This document shows positions 52,563 through 60,183 of a DNA stretch of 64,000 nucleotides, in pieces. The DNA is taken from positions 1-64,000 of the IMG/VR virus record IMGVR_UViG_3300050821_007139; one strand, given 5' to 3'. Position numbers and translations under genes: made by a program. Source of the DNA: a virus. Positions within the stretch are counted from its first letter, which is position 1. Every line of letters begins with the position of its first letter. The notes beneath the pieces were generated by a model that was not told where the DNA came from, did no database searches, and saw only the letters and a list, made by a program, of their open reading frames with translations.

Positions 52563-53708
52563 TTATTCCTCGCGTTTTAAACTCTCGCCATGAGCAAGCA
52601 TAGACTTCCAGGCAATTTCGTTGCTGTATATCGAAGCCAAGTAACCCAGCCCGCGCCGCTTTTCTGGCAACGTGGCGTGTTGTAAAATCATTGGATCATC
52701 GGCGCAATTATTAACTATGATACCTATTCGTAGAAAATGACTTATATCGAAGATGCCATTTTGAAAGGCTTTTGGAACTGGAGAGCGCAATGCGCCTATC
52801 AGTAATTCCCATGCTTGAATTTCCTCTTCTAAACTTTTCCAATAATTAAGCTCGGGATCTTCTCGGGTCATGAAAGGAATTACAAGCGATTCGTAAGGAC
52901 TTCTGGCAAAACTTACCATAGATATAAGTTCGGATAAGATCCGCCGCATTGGAACTGGCATATTTTTGATTTCAGACCGGGAGAACAGGGCATATCCGGT
53001 TTCGATGTCGATTGTATAAGATTCAGCAGGCTGAGCTAGCCAAGTTTTGATTTCACTTAGGGTTATCTTTTCTTTCGTTTTTGGATCTTCACAAGTTATC
53101 CAGCGTTTGATTCGTCTTATTTCGGGAAAGTTTGATTCGTAGGCGACCTTTTGTAGATCTGAAATAATATCTGTTCTTAGTTGTTCTTGGCGCAGTGCTG
53201 CAGGATGGAATGTTGGAAAGACCTTTTTATTAAATCTCAAGCTTAGCTTAGGCGTGCCTCGAATTGAGCTTATATTAGTTATGCCTAGTAACGCCCAACA
53301 GGCATAGTTTCCTAAAGCGACGATTACATTGGGATTATGATTCTCTATTTCTTTCCATAAGTTCTCGATATGATAGCGATATTCGGATTTGACATAAAAG
53401 ATGCGGTTATTGATCTTGATTGGGGGTAAACTTGTGTCTATATTTCCTTGTGTAGCGAAGAATAGTTCGGTCTTATCGCCTTCCGGGTGTTCGTTGAAGA
53501 CATTTGTTACTGCAATTTGGTGCTCGTCTTTTAGCCATTTCCAATGAGAGATCATGTCTTCAAGGCTTGGATAAGGTACGCGCAGTTCAGGCGCAAGATT
53601 GGAGCTTCCTAGCATCTTTGCTAATTCTCGGCCTGACCAGCCGACTAATGGATGACCGACTAGGGCTTCATTTTTTCCTAAACTTTCGGCTACAAGAACT
53701 ACTTTCAT
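52563..53708 (-). CDS. Fused uracil-DNA glycosylase-like and 3'-5' exonuclease protein
   Basis: 381 aa. The N-terminal 200 residues look like a family 4/5-type uracil-DNA glycosylase: LVAESLGKNEALVGHPLVGWSG, TNVFNEHPEGD and the HPAALRQE region. Residues about 215-381 resemble a DnaQ/PolA-type exonuclease: TIDIETG near 232 (motif I), AFQNGIFDISHF near 317 (motif II) and DDPMILQHATLP near 338 (motif III). It may repair uracil and proofread for the separate polymerase. ATGA overlap with the upstream methyltransferase. Confidence 0.75.
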   Translation of the reverse strand: MKVVLVAESLGKNEALVGHPLVGWSGRELAKMLGSSNLAPELRVPYPSLEDMISHWKWLKDEHQIAVTNVFNEHPEGDKTELFFATQGNIDTSLPPIKINNRIFYVKSEYRYHIENLWKEIENHNPNVIVALGNYACWALLGITNISSIRGTPKLSLRFNKKVFPTFHPAALRQEQLRTDIISDLQKVAYESNFPEIRRIKRWITCEDPKTKEKITLSEIKTWLAQPAESYTIDIETGYALFSRSEIKNMPVPMRRILSELISMVSFARSPYESLVIPFMTREDPELNYWKSLEEEIQAWELLIGALRSPVPKAFQNGIFDISHFLRIGIIVNNCADDPMILQHATLPEKRRGLGYLASIYSNEIAWKSMLAHGESLKREE

Positions 53709-55090
53709 CTTACAGCTTCACTAGCTTTTCTTTTAGATCTTTCTTTTAGAGTTAATTCGTTAGCTTTGGCTGCGTATTCTTCATTAATTTCAATTCCCAG
53801 TACACTTCGGGCGCCTAGGCTTTCGGCAGCTCGAATTGCACTTCCGCTGCCGGAACATATATCTAAAAAATCTGTAGCGTTATCGACTAGCATTGATAGA
53901 AAATGTTTCAGCATTGATTCTGATTTTTGATTAGGAACGATTGGAGATGTAACTGCAGGGGCCGCGTAACAGTCTGTCATTTTTTTAAATAAGGCTCGGT
54001 CGCCCCGGGTAACTAATAGACAACTTTCATAGCTTGGCTTAGGATGCAGTCCACGCACACCTGGAGCGCCGTTATTTGTGTCTGATTTGAACCAAATTAA
54101 AGGATAATCGGTAAGAAAGAATTGAGAATTGATAAATTTATTTATGATTGGCAGGGAATCTCCTTCACGATCTAACCAAAACATTATATGACAACTGTAA
54201 CTAGCAAAGTTGTCTATATTATCAATTAATGAATTTGGCAAAGCATAATACGAATTTTCATCATGTGTAAAATCACAATGAATCAGGTTAAATTTATCTC
54301 CGGAATAACTCTCGCTCCAAGATATAAAATCGGTAGTTATAATTGGAGGAGTAGCTTTATCCAAATTCGGCTTTGGTTTTACATCTGTAATAATAGTTTC
54401 AGTTTTTGAAATTGGCATTAATTGTTCATGATTTGTGTCAGTATAGATATCATGTGTATCTGAATAACTAACTAATGTTGGAAGGACAGAATCGGCTAGT
54501 TTTGTTACTTGATCCTTATTTAAGGGGGCGCGTAGTAGTTCTTCGACTAAATCTGCGGCTTTTTTTTCCTCCTTTCGTTGTAAGATGCCTAGGGCTTGCG
54601 TAAAGTTATCAGCGTTAGATAATAGTGGTGAGTCTAATTCTTTAAAGACATTTAATATGTTTCCGATTTGTTGCGGGGTGTAATTTAAAGCTTCAGCTGT
54701 TTTGGAGTTTGTCCAAGAGATATCTTTGCTTGTTTTATTTTTATGAAAATCTCCTATGGCGCTGACATGATCCTGCCAAGATAAGTTTTCGCGCTTGATA
54801 TTTTCTTCAAGTTCGATAATTTGAAGCTCGTCTGGATCTAAGGTATCGTAATAACGTATGGGAACTTGGCTTAAGTTTAGTTCTAATGCACAAAGTAATC
54901 GTCTGTGTCCGGCGACTAAGGTTAGTTTGTCTAATCGCTCTAGCTTTTCTCTATGAACAATTATTGGGTTCCAGATTCCTCTGGATCTTATGGAATCTAT
55001 TAAACCTTCTGTTGTCGCATTCTTTCGTTGGCGCTCGCCTATATTTATCTCGCCTGGATCAACAAAGTCGATTTCATTTGTTATTGGCAT
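53705..55090 (-). CDS. ParB-like and DNA methyltransferase fusion
   Basis: 461 aa. Residues about 5-120 carry a ParB/Srx N-terminal pattern (GHRRLLCALEL, IIELEENIKRENLSW). A helix-turn-helix-like part follows near 125-150. The C-terminal half resembles a circularly arranged MTase with FLDICSGSGSAIRAAES near 406 (motif I) and VLGIEINEEYA. The place where DPPY/DFPYG is expected near 268-275 reads IHCDFTHD, so catalytic activity is doubtful. Such fusions are common in phages. Confidence 0.78.
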   Translation of the reverse strand: MPITNEIDFVDPGEINIGERQRKNATTEGLIDSIRSRGIWNPIIVHREKLERLDKLTLVAGHRRLLCALELNLSQVPIRYYDTLDPDELQIIELEENIKRENLSWQDHVSAIGDFHKNKTSKDISWTNSKTAEALNYTPQQIGNILNVFKELDSPLLSNADNFTQALGILQRKEEKKAADLVEELLRAPLNKDQVTKLADSVLPTLVSYSDTHDIYTDTNHEQLMPISKTETIITDVKPKPNLDKATPPIITTDFISWSESYSGDKFNLIHCDFTHDENSYYALPNSLIDNIDNFASYSCHIMFWLDREGDSLPIINKFINSQFFLTDYPLIWFKSDTNNGAPGVRGLHPKPSYESCLLVTRGDRALFKKMTDCYAAPAVTSPIVPNQKSESMLKHFLSMLVDNATDFLDICSGSGSAIRAAESLGARSVLGIEINEEYAAKANELTLKERSKRKASEAVR

Positions 55091-55278
55091 GGGTTTGTTC
55101 CGGTCTCCTTTGGAGGCTGGATGCGCTCCCCGATTACACTAATGTCTGAATAGACAACCATCTCCTCTCCTTGAGCCAGGATAAACCATTCGTGGCCGGT
55201 CCATTCCGCAGGCTCCCATTTATTATGAGAACTAGGCTTGACCCAATAAAAACCTTCTTCTAGTTTGATCTTTGGCAT
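55081..55278 (-). CDS. Hypothetical protein, phage accessory type
   Basis: 65 aa with a beta-rich pattern (GFYWVKPSSHNKWEPAEWTG), seen in many small phage proteins. It overlaps the ParB-methyltransferase start by 10 nt. No known function. Confidence 0.6.
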   Translation of the reverse strand: MPKIKLEEGFYWVKPSSHNKWEPAEWTGHEWFILAQGEEMVVYSDISVIGERIQPPKETGTNPCQ

Positions 55279-55293
55279 AAGGAAATTAACTTA

Positions 55294-55674
55294 TTATCTG
55301 ACGCCAATAGCATTGATTATTCCGACGATTTGTAAGGTTCCATCGGGTCCATTTCCGAAACAAGGCACCATTGGGGCCGAATAAGGAAATACAGGTGTGT
55401 AGTCGAATACAGTTGCTACTTCGATAGGATCGTTAGCGAGGTATTTTGTATGTATTGTGGTCCAACGCATTTGTGCGTCAGAGTCATGGACGTTAATGGC
55501 GAAGGTTTTACCGTTTACTACAAATTTTGCGCATAGCGGCCCGGCGGGTAAGAAGTCGCTTGGGACCCCTGCAGCACTCCAGGTTGCGTTGGATCTTATT
55601 GGCGGCGACTGTGCTAAAGTTGCATTGGTGATTGCGATGAGACTTGTAGTGGCGAATATGATTATTTTAAACAT
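55294..55674 (-). CDS. Secreted protein, unknown
   Basis: 126 aa. A signal peptide (KIIIFATTSLIAITNATLA) leads to a mature domain with PAGPLCAKFVVNGKTFAINVHD, similar in outline to ATAGAFCAKRTVGGVQVAVDL of the secreted protein at 55930, so the two may be paralogues. Two cysteines could form a disulphide. No family recognised. Confidence 0.66.
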   Translation of the reverse strand: MFKIIIFATTSLIAITNATLAQSPPIRSNATWSAAGVPSDFLPAGPLCAKFVVNGKTFAINVHDSDAQMRWTTIHTKYLANDPIEVATVFDYTPVFPYSAPMVPCFGNGPDGTLQIVGIINAIGVR

Positions 55675-55685
55675 AGATTATCTCC

Positions 55686-55796
55686 TTAGGTTGATTTTTT
55701 GTTAGGTTTTTGAAGTGATTTTCGCGAGCTTTTGGCGCCTTTACGTTTCATAATAGCGCTTGACCGACGGCGTTTGGCAGTTGGGGTTGTGGACAT
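55686..55796 (-). CDS. 36 aa Lys/Arg-rich peptide
   Basis: A compact basic peptide (KRRRSSAIMKRKGAK), lying 11 nt before the next gene downstream and directly after a structured RNA candidate. AAGGGAAG about 11 nt upstream could drive translation. It could bind nucleic acid. Too short for family assignment. Confidence 0.5.
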   Translation of the reverse strand: MSTTPTAKRRRSSAIMKRKGAKSSRKSLQKPNKKST

Positions 55797-55814
55797 TTTA
55801 AATTTTCTTCCCTT

Positions 55815-55907
55815 ATAACATGGGGCTCCCCTCGTCGTTACCCGAAGCTAAGCGTTCAAAATTAGTCTGCCGAGTAGGCACAGACTACAAAGCTCCGCCC
55901 ATGTTAT
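55815..55907 (-). ncRNA. Structured RNA candidate in a leader
   Basis: A 93 nt segment closed by a perfect 10-bp stem (55815-55824 with 55898-55907), enclosing a perfect 7-bp hairpin (55863-55869 with 55881-55887). GC-rich loops lie between. It precedes the basic peptide gene on the leftward strand, so it could be a leader, riboswitch-like element or small RNA. No known riboswitch motif is recognised. Confidence 0.42.
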
Positions 55908-55929
55908 CTTGAGTTGAGTTGACTTTACT

Positions 55930-56280
55930 TTAGTTTACGAAGTCTACTCCTGGGAGAAGTACACCCCCATCGTTGCAAAGGACTGTATTGGTGCTGCCGG
56001 TGCCGAGGGCCGGATAGGTGTTGATTTGCATGGGGAGGCCGCTAAGGGCACGGAAATCCATCGTTTGGAGGCGTGCGAGAGCTTGTGCGGCTGGCGTATG
56101 GACCAAATCGACCGCGACCTGGACGCCACCAACGGTGCGCTTGGCGCAGAACGCCCCCGCTGTCGCCTTGCTAGGGTCATTGGTTCCCGAAGCGGTTACT
56201 ACCGCCTGAGCCGATGCGTAATTGCTGCTAAGCAAAACGGCGCCAAAAGCGACTGCGATAGCGAGATTAATTTTAGACAT
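55930..56280 (-). CDS. Secreted protein, unknown
   Basis: 116 aa. Signal peptide SKINLAIAVAFGAVLLSS with cleavage near YASA. The mature domain (GAFCAKRTVGGVQVAVDLVH) resembles that of 55294-55674. It sits between the structured leader and the DNA-binding-type gene upstream. Two cysteines. No family recognised. Confidence 0.68.
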   Translation of the reverse strand: MSKINLAIAVAFGAVLLSSNYASAQAVVTASGTNDPSKATAGAFCAKRTVGGVQVAVDLVHTPAAQALARLQTMDFRALSGLPMQINTYPALGTGSTNTVLCNDGGVLLPGVDFVN

Positions 56281-56318
56281 GATTTGATTCCTAGATTAGT
56301 TTGAGATTAGATTAGGGT

Positions 56319-56357
56319 TTGACTTGAGATTGACTTGACTTTAGCTTGACTTGACTT
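56319..56357 (-). repeat. Short tandem-like TTGACTTGA repeats
   Basis: TTGACTTGA(G/C) units lie at 56319-56328, 56330-56339 and 56346-56355, with related TTGAGTTGA units at 55909-55924. On the leftward strand the unit reads CAAGTCAA. It occupies the short gap between two genes and continues into the next stop. It may be a protein binding array or simply low-complexity DNA. Confidence 0.5.
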
Positions 56358-56850
56358 ATCGTGGCGCCCCGACCATAAAGCTGATATTATTGAACACTCG
56401 TGGGGCCGCATCTTCTGGTTCACCTGGCCGTTTCTTGCCCGGCCTAGATGTAACGGTTAGCAATACCCGCTTTCCAATAACTTCATCTACCAACTGATCG
56501 GTGGATAGGTTTTGATTAAACTCTGGGAAGGACTTGAAGAGAATCTTAAAGGCGTGCATGCGATTTGTAGCAATTTCTAGTGCATAGGGGGGAAGGTTCA
56601 TGCTTCGTAAATCAACGCCTTCTAGATCTTCCGTTGAAACATCTTCGGCTGGTTCAAGTAGTTGGCAATGATAAAGAATAGCTTCGGTTTCGGGATTCCA
56701 AGGGGTCTGCCCTTTTTCTCGTCGGGTGACTACGCCGTAGTAATGGCCTGCTTTTAGTGTTGGCGGGCCGTCAGGCAGGGAAGAGACGGGCGCTGACATT
56801 GGATCTTCATGATAATCGCGCGCGTCGAAAGCTTTAGCTGTTTGAGCCAT
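56356..56850 (-). CDS. Single-stranded DNA-binding-like protein
   Basis: 164 aa. Its place directly after a RecA-like ATPase, and a beta-rich body with GHYYGVVTRREKGQTPW and GKRVLLTVTSRPGKKRPG, suit a DUF669 or SSB-type protein that partners Sak4-like ATPases. The C-terminus lacks the acidic tail of bacterial SSB. The assignment rests mostly on gene order. Confidence 0.5.
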   Translation of the reverse strand: MAQTAKAFDARDYHEDPMSAPVSSLPDGPPTLKAGHYYGVVTRREKGQTPWNPETEAILYHCQLLEPAEDVSTEDLEGVDLRSMNLPPYALEIATNRMHAFKILFKSFPEFNQNLSTDQLVDEVIGKRVLLTVTSRPGKKRPGEPEDAAPRVFNNISFMVGAPR

Positions 56851-56870
56851 AAAGTTGGGTTCCTATAAGG

Positions 56871-57902
56871 TTAGGTTAGGATAGGGTTTAGGGTTTGTTT
56901 GGGTTGTGTATAGTTCGGTTTTGGGTCCTCCTTCTTAAAGCTGGTTCGGTTTTGGATAGCTTCAATTAACTCTTTTGGTTCAGGCTTCCCTTGAAGTTTG
57001 CAAAATATTTCAGCTAAACCAGTGCTTACATCGTAAGTTGGCTTTAGACTGAAGGGCGCGCTAGTTTTGACTGCTATTGCGCCTTGAGGAGTTGTATGGA
57101 TTAGTCTTTTTGTATTTCTCCCGGTTCCTTCTATTCGCATTTCGACTACATTATTAAAGTATCTTCCGAATCTTGGACCCAAAGCGCGGCCAAGTGCACT
57201 TGGAAAGGCTTTTTCGGAGCCGAAAATATCGCTTGAATTGGAGCTTAGGACACGATTTTTTTGTCCGGTTTTATTATCCTCCATGAAGCTTTCACTTATG
57301 TAATTTATATGGGTGATTACTATTACATGGCACTTGACTGCATCGGAGTATAGAAATCGTAGTACATTTTCCATTTTTTCTTGTGCGGCGCCTATAAATC
57401 TTCGCCATTCGTTACCTAATGGTTCGGCGCCTAATTTACTATTCATTTGTTGAACGTAGCTTAAAGCTGCATAGCCAGAGAAAGTCGAAGAGTCGAGTAC
57501 TATTACGCTATCTTCACTCCAAGATGTAATTGGGCCTAATTTGACTCCACAGGCTTCGTCCCAGGAGTTTAGTAATTTTTCTATCTTTGGCCAAACGGTA
57601 GCGCTTTGGGGTTGAATCCTGACCTTATCTCCGCCTAGATCCATTGTTATCATTTTATGATTAACAGTTTCGTATCGGAAGGATTCTTCGAGATCGAGAC
57701 TTTGTGCAATTTTATAATATGGGCTTTCAGGATCATGGAGGCAATTTAAAATTATATCTAATCCGTTATCGACATCAATAACACGCAATTTATGACCGTT
57801 TAGAATTAAGGAAACTATGGCGCCGCTTTTGCCGACACCGGAATCTCCGGCAATACAAATCTTGATTGGTTTCTTGCCTAAACCTTCAGCGCCGGAAGTC
57901 AT
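56871..57902 (-). CDS. RecA-like ATPase, Sak4/AAA_24 type
   Basis: 343 aa. Walker A GDSGVGKS at residues 19-26, VIDVDNGLDIIL as an early strand, and SVIVLDSS near 133 as Walker B are typical of phage RecA/Sak4-like recombinases. They catalyse single-strand annealing or strand exchange with a partner SSB, which is the gene downstream. The C-terminal 80 residues are probably a flexible tail rich in Lys and Pro. ATGA overlap with a 29 aa peptide. Confidence 0.82.
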   Translation of the reverse strand: MTSGAEGLGKKPIKICIAGDSGVGKSGAIVSLILNGHKLRVIDVDNGLDIILNCLHDPESPYYKIAQSLDLEESFRYETVNHKMITMDLGGDKVRIQPQSATVWPKIEKLLNSWDEACGVKLGPITSWSEDSVIVLDSSTFSGYAALSYVQQMNSKLGAEPLGNEWRRFIGAAQEKMENVLRFLYSDAVKCHVIVITHINYISESFMEDNKTGQKNRVLSSNSSDIFGSEKAFPSALGRALGPRFGRYFNNVVEMRIEGTGRNTKRLIHTTPQGAIAVKTSAPFSLKPTYDVSTGLAEIFCKLQGKPEPKELIEAIQNRTSFKKEDPKPNYTQPKQTLNPILT

Positions 57903-57988
57903 TTAGGATCTCTTCCAAAGTATGATATTAATACTACAAATAAACATGCTACAAAGCCGGAAATACATATACATTGCTCCCAAGTCAT
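57899..57988 (-). CDS. 29 aa single-pass membrane peptide
   Basis: The stop overlaps the ATPase start (ATGA). One hydrophobic helix (GFVACLFVVLISYF) with three cysteines near the start. TAAGGAG lies about 12 nt upstream. Same micro-membrane type as others here. Confidence 0.5.
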   Translation of the reverse strand: MTWEQCICISGFVACLFVVLISYFGRDPK

Positions 57989-58003
57989 GATTCAAATTAC
58001 TCC

Positions 58004-58201
58004 TTAACCATTCTCTGATTTTGTTTCTTCTACTTTTCCGTGATTAAAGTTCGGCCCTGCTTTTGGGTCAGGATCGATTCGCTCCCCGGGCGGGTGTTGA
58101 TGTACGGTGCCATCAGGACGAATGTAAAGTGGTATTTGCAGATTATCACTTAATTGTTGAACTTTGGCTTTAGCTACAGGGTCGATTTCTTTTGTTTTCA
58201 C
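58004..58201 (-). CDS. Hypothetical hydrophilic protein
   Basis: 65 aa; Pro/Asp/His-rich C-terminus (HQHPPGERIDPDPKAGP). No motif. ATGA overlap with the preceding gene. No family recognised. Confidence 0.55.
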   Translation of the reverse strand: MKTKEIDPVAKAKVQQLSDNLQIPLYIRPDGTVHQHPPGERIDPDPKAGPNFNHGKVEETKSENG

Positions 58202-58446
58202 TTGTAGTGCTCATCATTATCTTTTACTAATTTTTCAGCTGCGGTTTTGGCTTGTTCTTTAGTTATGTATTCGCCAAACCCCGCCCCGTTTTTATAAACA
58301 CCCCACGGATTTGTGGTCTGTTTGGCGTGCATTACCATAACTAATACTTTGCCGGTACTTTCTTCAACGAATCTCTCATATTCTTCAACGCTGTCGCTTG
58401 ATGCAATCCACATCGCTGCCACTATGGCGATAATAGGCTTGTTCAT
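58198..58446 (-). CDS. Small protein with possible signal peptide
   Basis: 82 aa. The first 18 residues (KPIIAIVAAMWIASSDS) could be a weak signal peptide or a hydrophobic beta strand. The rest (GKVLVMVMHAKQT, GAGFGEYITKEQAKTAAEKL) is a small alpha-beta fold. Its stop overlaps the next start. No family recognised. Confidence 0.55.
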   Translation of the reverse strand: MNKPIIAIVAAMWIASSDSVEEYERFVEESTGKVLVMVMHAKQTTNPWGVYKNGAGFGEYITKEQAKTAAEKLVKDNDEHYK

Positions 58447-58450
58447 CTCT

Positions 58451-58648
58451 TTATTTCCGCTTTAGGACTATTCTGATTGAGTGCGGCCCGAAATTTATTT
58501 GTTGCGTTTCGCCTTTAACTTGTAGAGTAACCTCGCCTGTTACTTCATCAGCGGCTATAATATCCCCGGGCACATCGCGATAACTATCGGTGCGGATTAT
58601 CTTATATCTAGCTTTTTCTTCTGTGTTATCGCCGGATTCGAATTTCAT
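58451..58648 (-). CDS. Small protein, paralogue of 49233-49460
   Basis: 65 aa. KARYKIIRTDSYRDVPG, ADEVTGE and NFGPHSIRIV match the protein at 49233-49460 position by position. The start overlaps the zinc-ribbon gene's stop (ATGA). Likely a small beta barrel with a conserved, unknown phage function. Two copies in one genome suggest duplication or two separate uses. Confidence 0.7.
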   Translation of the reverse strand: MKFESGDNTEEKARYKIIRTDSYRDVPGDIIAADEVTGEVTLQVKGETQQINFGPHSIRIVLKRK

Positions 58649-58818
58649 AATAAATCTTCCAACTTTGGTGGATTATAGCGATGACGGCACTGCTGACATT
58701 CGTATGGCTTATCATTGGCATTTAAATGAAAAATTTTGGTAGCTCTACCGCTGCATTTGGGGCAGACCCGTGGTGAAGTCCATTTTTTAGGAGCCTTTAA
58801 TCTGTCCTCTATGATCAC
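58645..58818 (-). CDS. 57 aa zinc-ribbon protein
   Basis: GTG start overlapping the nuclease stop (GTGA) and ATGA stop overlap with the next gene, so coupling is tight. VCPKCSG and YECQQCRHRY give two CxxC pairs about 20 residues apart, the layout of a zinc ribbon. Basic ends suggest nucleic acid binding. A transcription or recombination accessory role is possible. Confidence 0.72.
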   Translation of the reverse strand: MIIEDRLKAPKKWTSPRVCPKCSGRATKIFHLNANDKPYECQQCRHRYNPPKLEDLL

Positions 58819-60014
58819 GGCTTTTCTCTACTTTTTAGGGGATCCCAGACTCGCTTATCATAGTTAGCTTTTAGCAGGGTTTCTCTTATTTCAGGCGCTT
58901 CAGCGCAGACTTTCCTGAACGGGCATTGATAGCTTAATTCGCCAGTTTGTGGATCTTCATAAACTTGTCCACACATTTTTTCGTTCATAGGCCAATGATT
59001 TCTTTCAGCGGCTACTTCTGCTAAGCTGATATAATATTCGGTATCTGTTATCCATTCAGCTAGGTAACTTTCACTTCGGGCTATCTCTCTTCGTTCAAAT
59101 TCAGTGCTTTCTACTTTGATTTGACTTGCGTCGATGATCACACCTTTTATTTCTTCACTGAAGACGAGTTTACCAGCGTAGGAGTAAAAGGAGACTTGAT
59201 TATCAGGTGAGTATTTGGCAAAATAAGCGGAATTTAAGGTAAATTTGGTTGTCTTCGCATCGGGTATCCAAAGTGCTTCTTGAAACTCAGCTATACGATC
59301 GAAATGGCCGCATAAAATATATGTTTCGCCAACGGTTCCGGTGCCGTTACAATTTCTGCATTCTTCTAAGCCATCATCAATGTGATCTGGCAAATTTAGA
59401 TTGAGTGGTTCTCTTAATATTTGTCCGTCGCCGAAACAAATTGGACATTCGACTTGAGTTATAGTTGTTTTCTTATCTAGTTCTAATCTAAAGCTTAGTT
59501 CGACTGCGGCTTTTCCATTAGCTAAGATATAAGTCTTAAAGCTGTCATTTTTAAAATTATCTAAATAATCAATAATGGAACGGATTAAGGTGATTCGGTT
59601 TTTATTGGGATTATCACTTATCCAGGGACGATTAAGTTTATCATCCCAGGTTGATATTAGAGCATGCTTAACTGACTCTATTAAGGCGCTTTCGTGATCG
59701 TCGCCGGCTGCTAAGCGGTGTTGGTATAACTCTAATGCGGAATGATACTCTAGGCCAAAACGTAGGTGAACGGACTGTTCACGAGGAACCCAGCCGTCAA
59801 TGATAGTATATTTGTAACGCCGTTGACAGCCTTTAAATTCTCCAAGCGATGTCGAATCCCAAGCTAATTGAAGGGTAGGAAGGAGTTTAGAGAAGCTGGA
59901 ATTAATGTACGGGCCTTCCACCCGCGCGCCAGTTCTAGCCTGGTTCTCCTGACCGGCCATATTTTCGGTTTCAGGCAGATTGGAATTATTGATTATTAGC
60001 TCTAATTGGTTCAT
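58815..60014 (-). CDS. Cas4/RecB-like PD-(D/E)XK nuclease with DnaJ-type zinc knuckles
   Basis: 399 aa. The N-terminal helix (WDSTSLGEFKGCQRRYKYT) starts a RecB-type fold; GHFDRI and IPDAKTTKF near residues 240-255 hold the nuclease metal ligands. Between helix and core lie two CxxCxGxG knuckles (CPICFGDG near 189, CRNCNGTG near 217), like DnaJ zinc repeats. Near the C-terminus CGQVY...CPFRKVC resembles the Fe-S cysteines of Cas4. Probably a DNA end-processing exonuclease linked with the RecA-like ATPase. Confidence 0.78.
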   Translation of the reverse strand: MNQLELIINNSNLPETENMAGQENQARTGARVEGPYINSSFSKLLPTLQLAWDSTSLGEFKGCQRRYKYTIIDGWVPREQSVHLRFGLEYHSALELYQHRLAAGDDHESALIESVKHALISTWDDKLNRPWISDNPNKNRITLIRSIIDYLDNFKNDSFKTYILANGKAAVELSFRLELDKKTTITQVECPICFGDGQILREPLNLNLPDHIDDGLEECRNCNGTGTVGETYILCGHFDRIAEFQEALWIPDAKTTKFTLNSAYFAKYSPDNQVSFYSYAGKLVFSEEIKGVIIDASQIKVESTEFERREIARSESYLAEWITDTEYYISLAEVAAERNHWPMNEKMCGQVYEDPQTGELSYQCPFRKVCAEAPEIRETLLKANYDKRVWDPLKSREKP

Positions 60015-60182
60015 TTATTTGAATAATCTCATAAATTCAACTAACATAGCTACAAAAACAAATCCATTACACCAAGCAAAGATGATTAAAAGTCCGTCAT
60101 ATTTTCCTAATCCAATACCGAGCGCCATCATTCCGCCAGTTAGAAGAAACATAAGAAACATGATTAAAACAAACCAGCGCAT
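60015..60182 (-). CDS. 55 aa two-helix membrane protein
   Basis: The frame fills the gap between a 67 aa gene and the nuclease, with TAAATG to the nuclease start. Two hydrophobic segments (WFVLIMFLMFLLTG and GLLIIFAWCNGFVFVAMLV) with GGMMALGIG between them. A small envelope protein. No family recognised. Confidence 0.6.
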   Translation of the reverse strand: MRWFVLIMFLMFLLTGGMMALGIGLGKYDGLLIIFAWCNGFVFVAMLVEFMRLFK

Positions 60183-60183
60183 T

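Noticed and set aside
55815-55907. Cobalamin riboswitch, because nrdJ is B12-dependent
   Set aside because: No B12-box-like sequence is seen and the element is about 12 kb from nrdJ.
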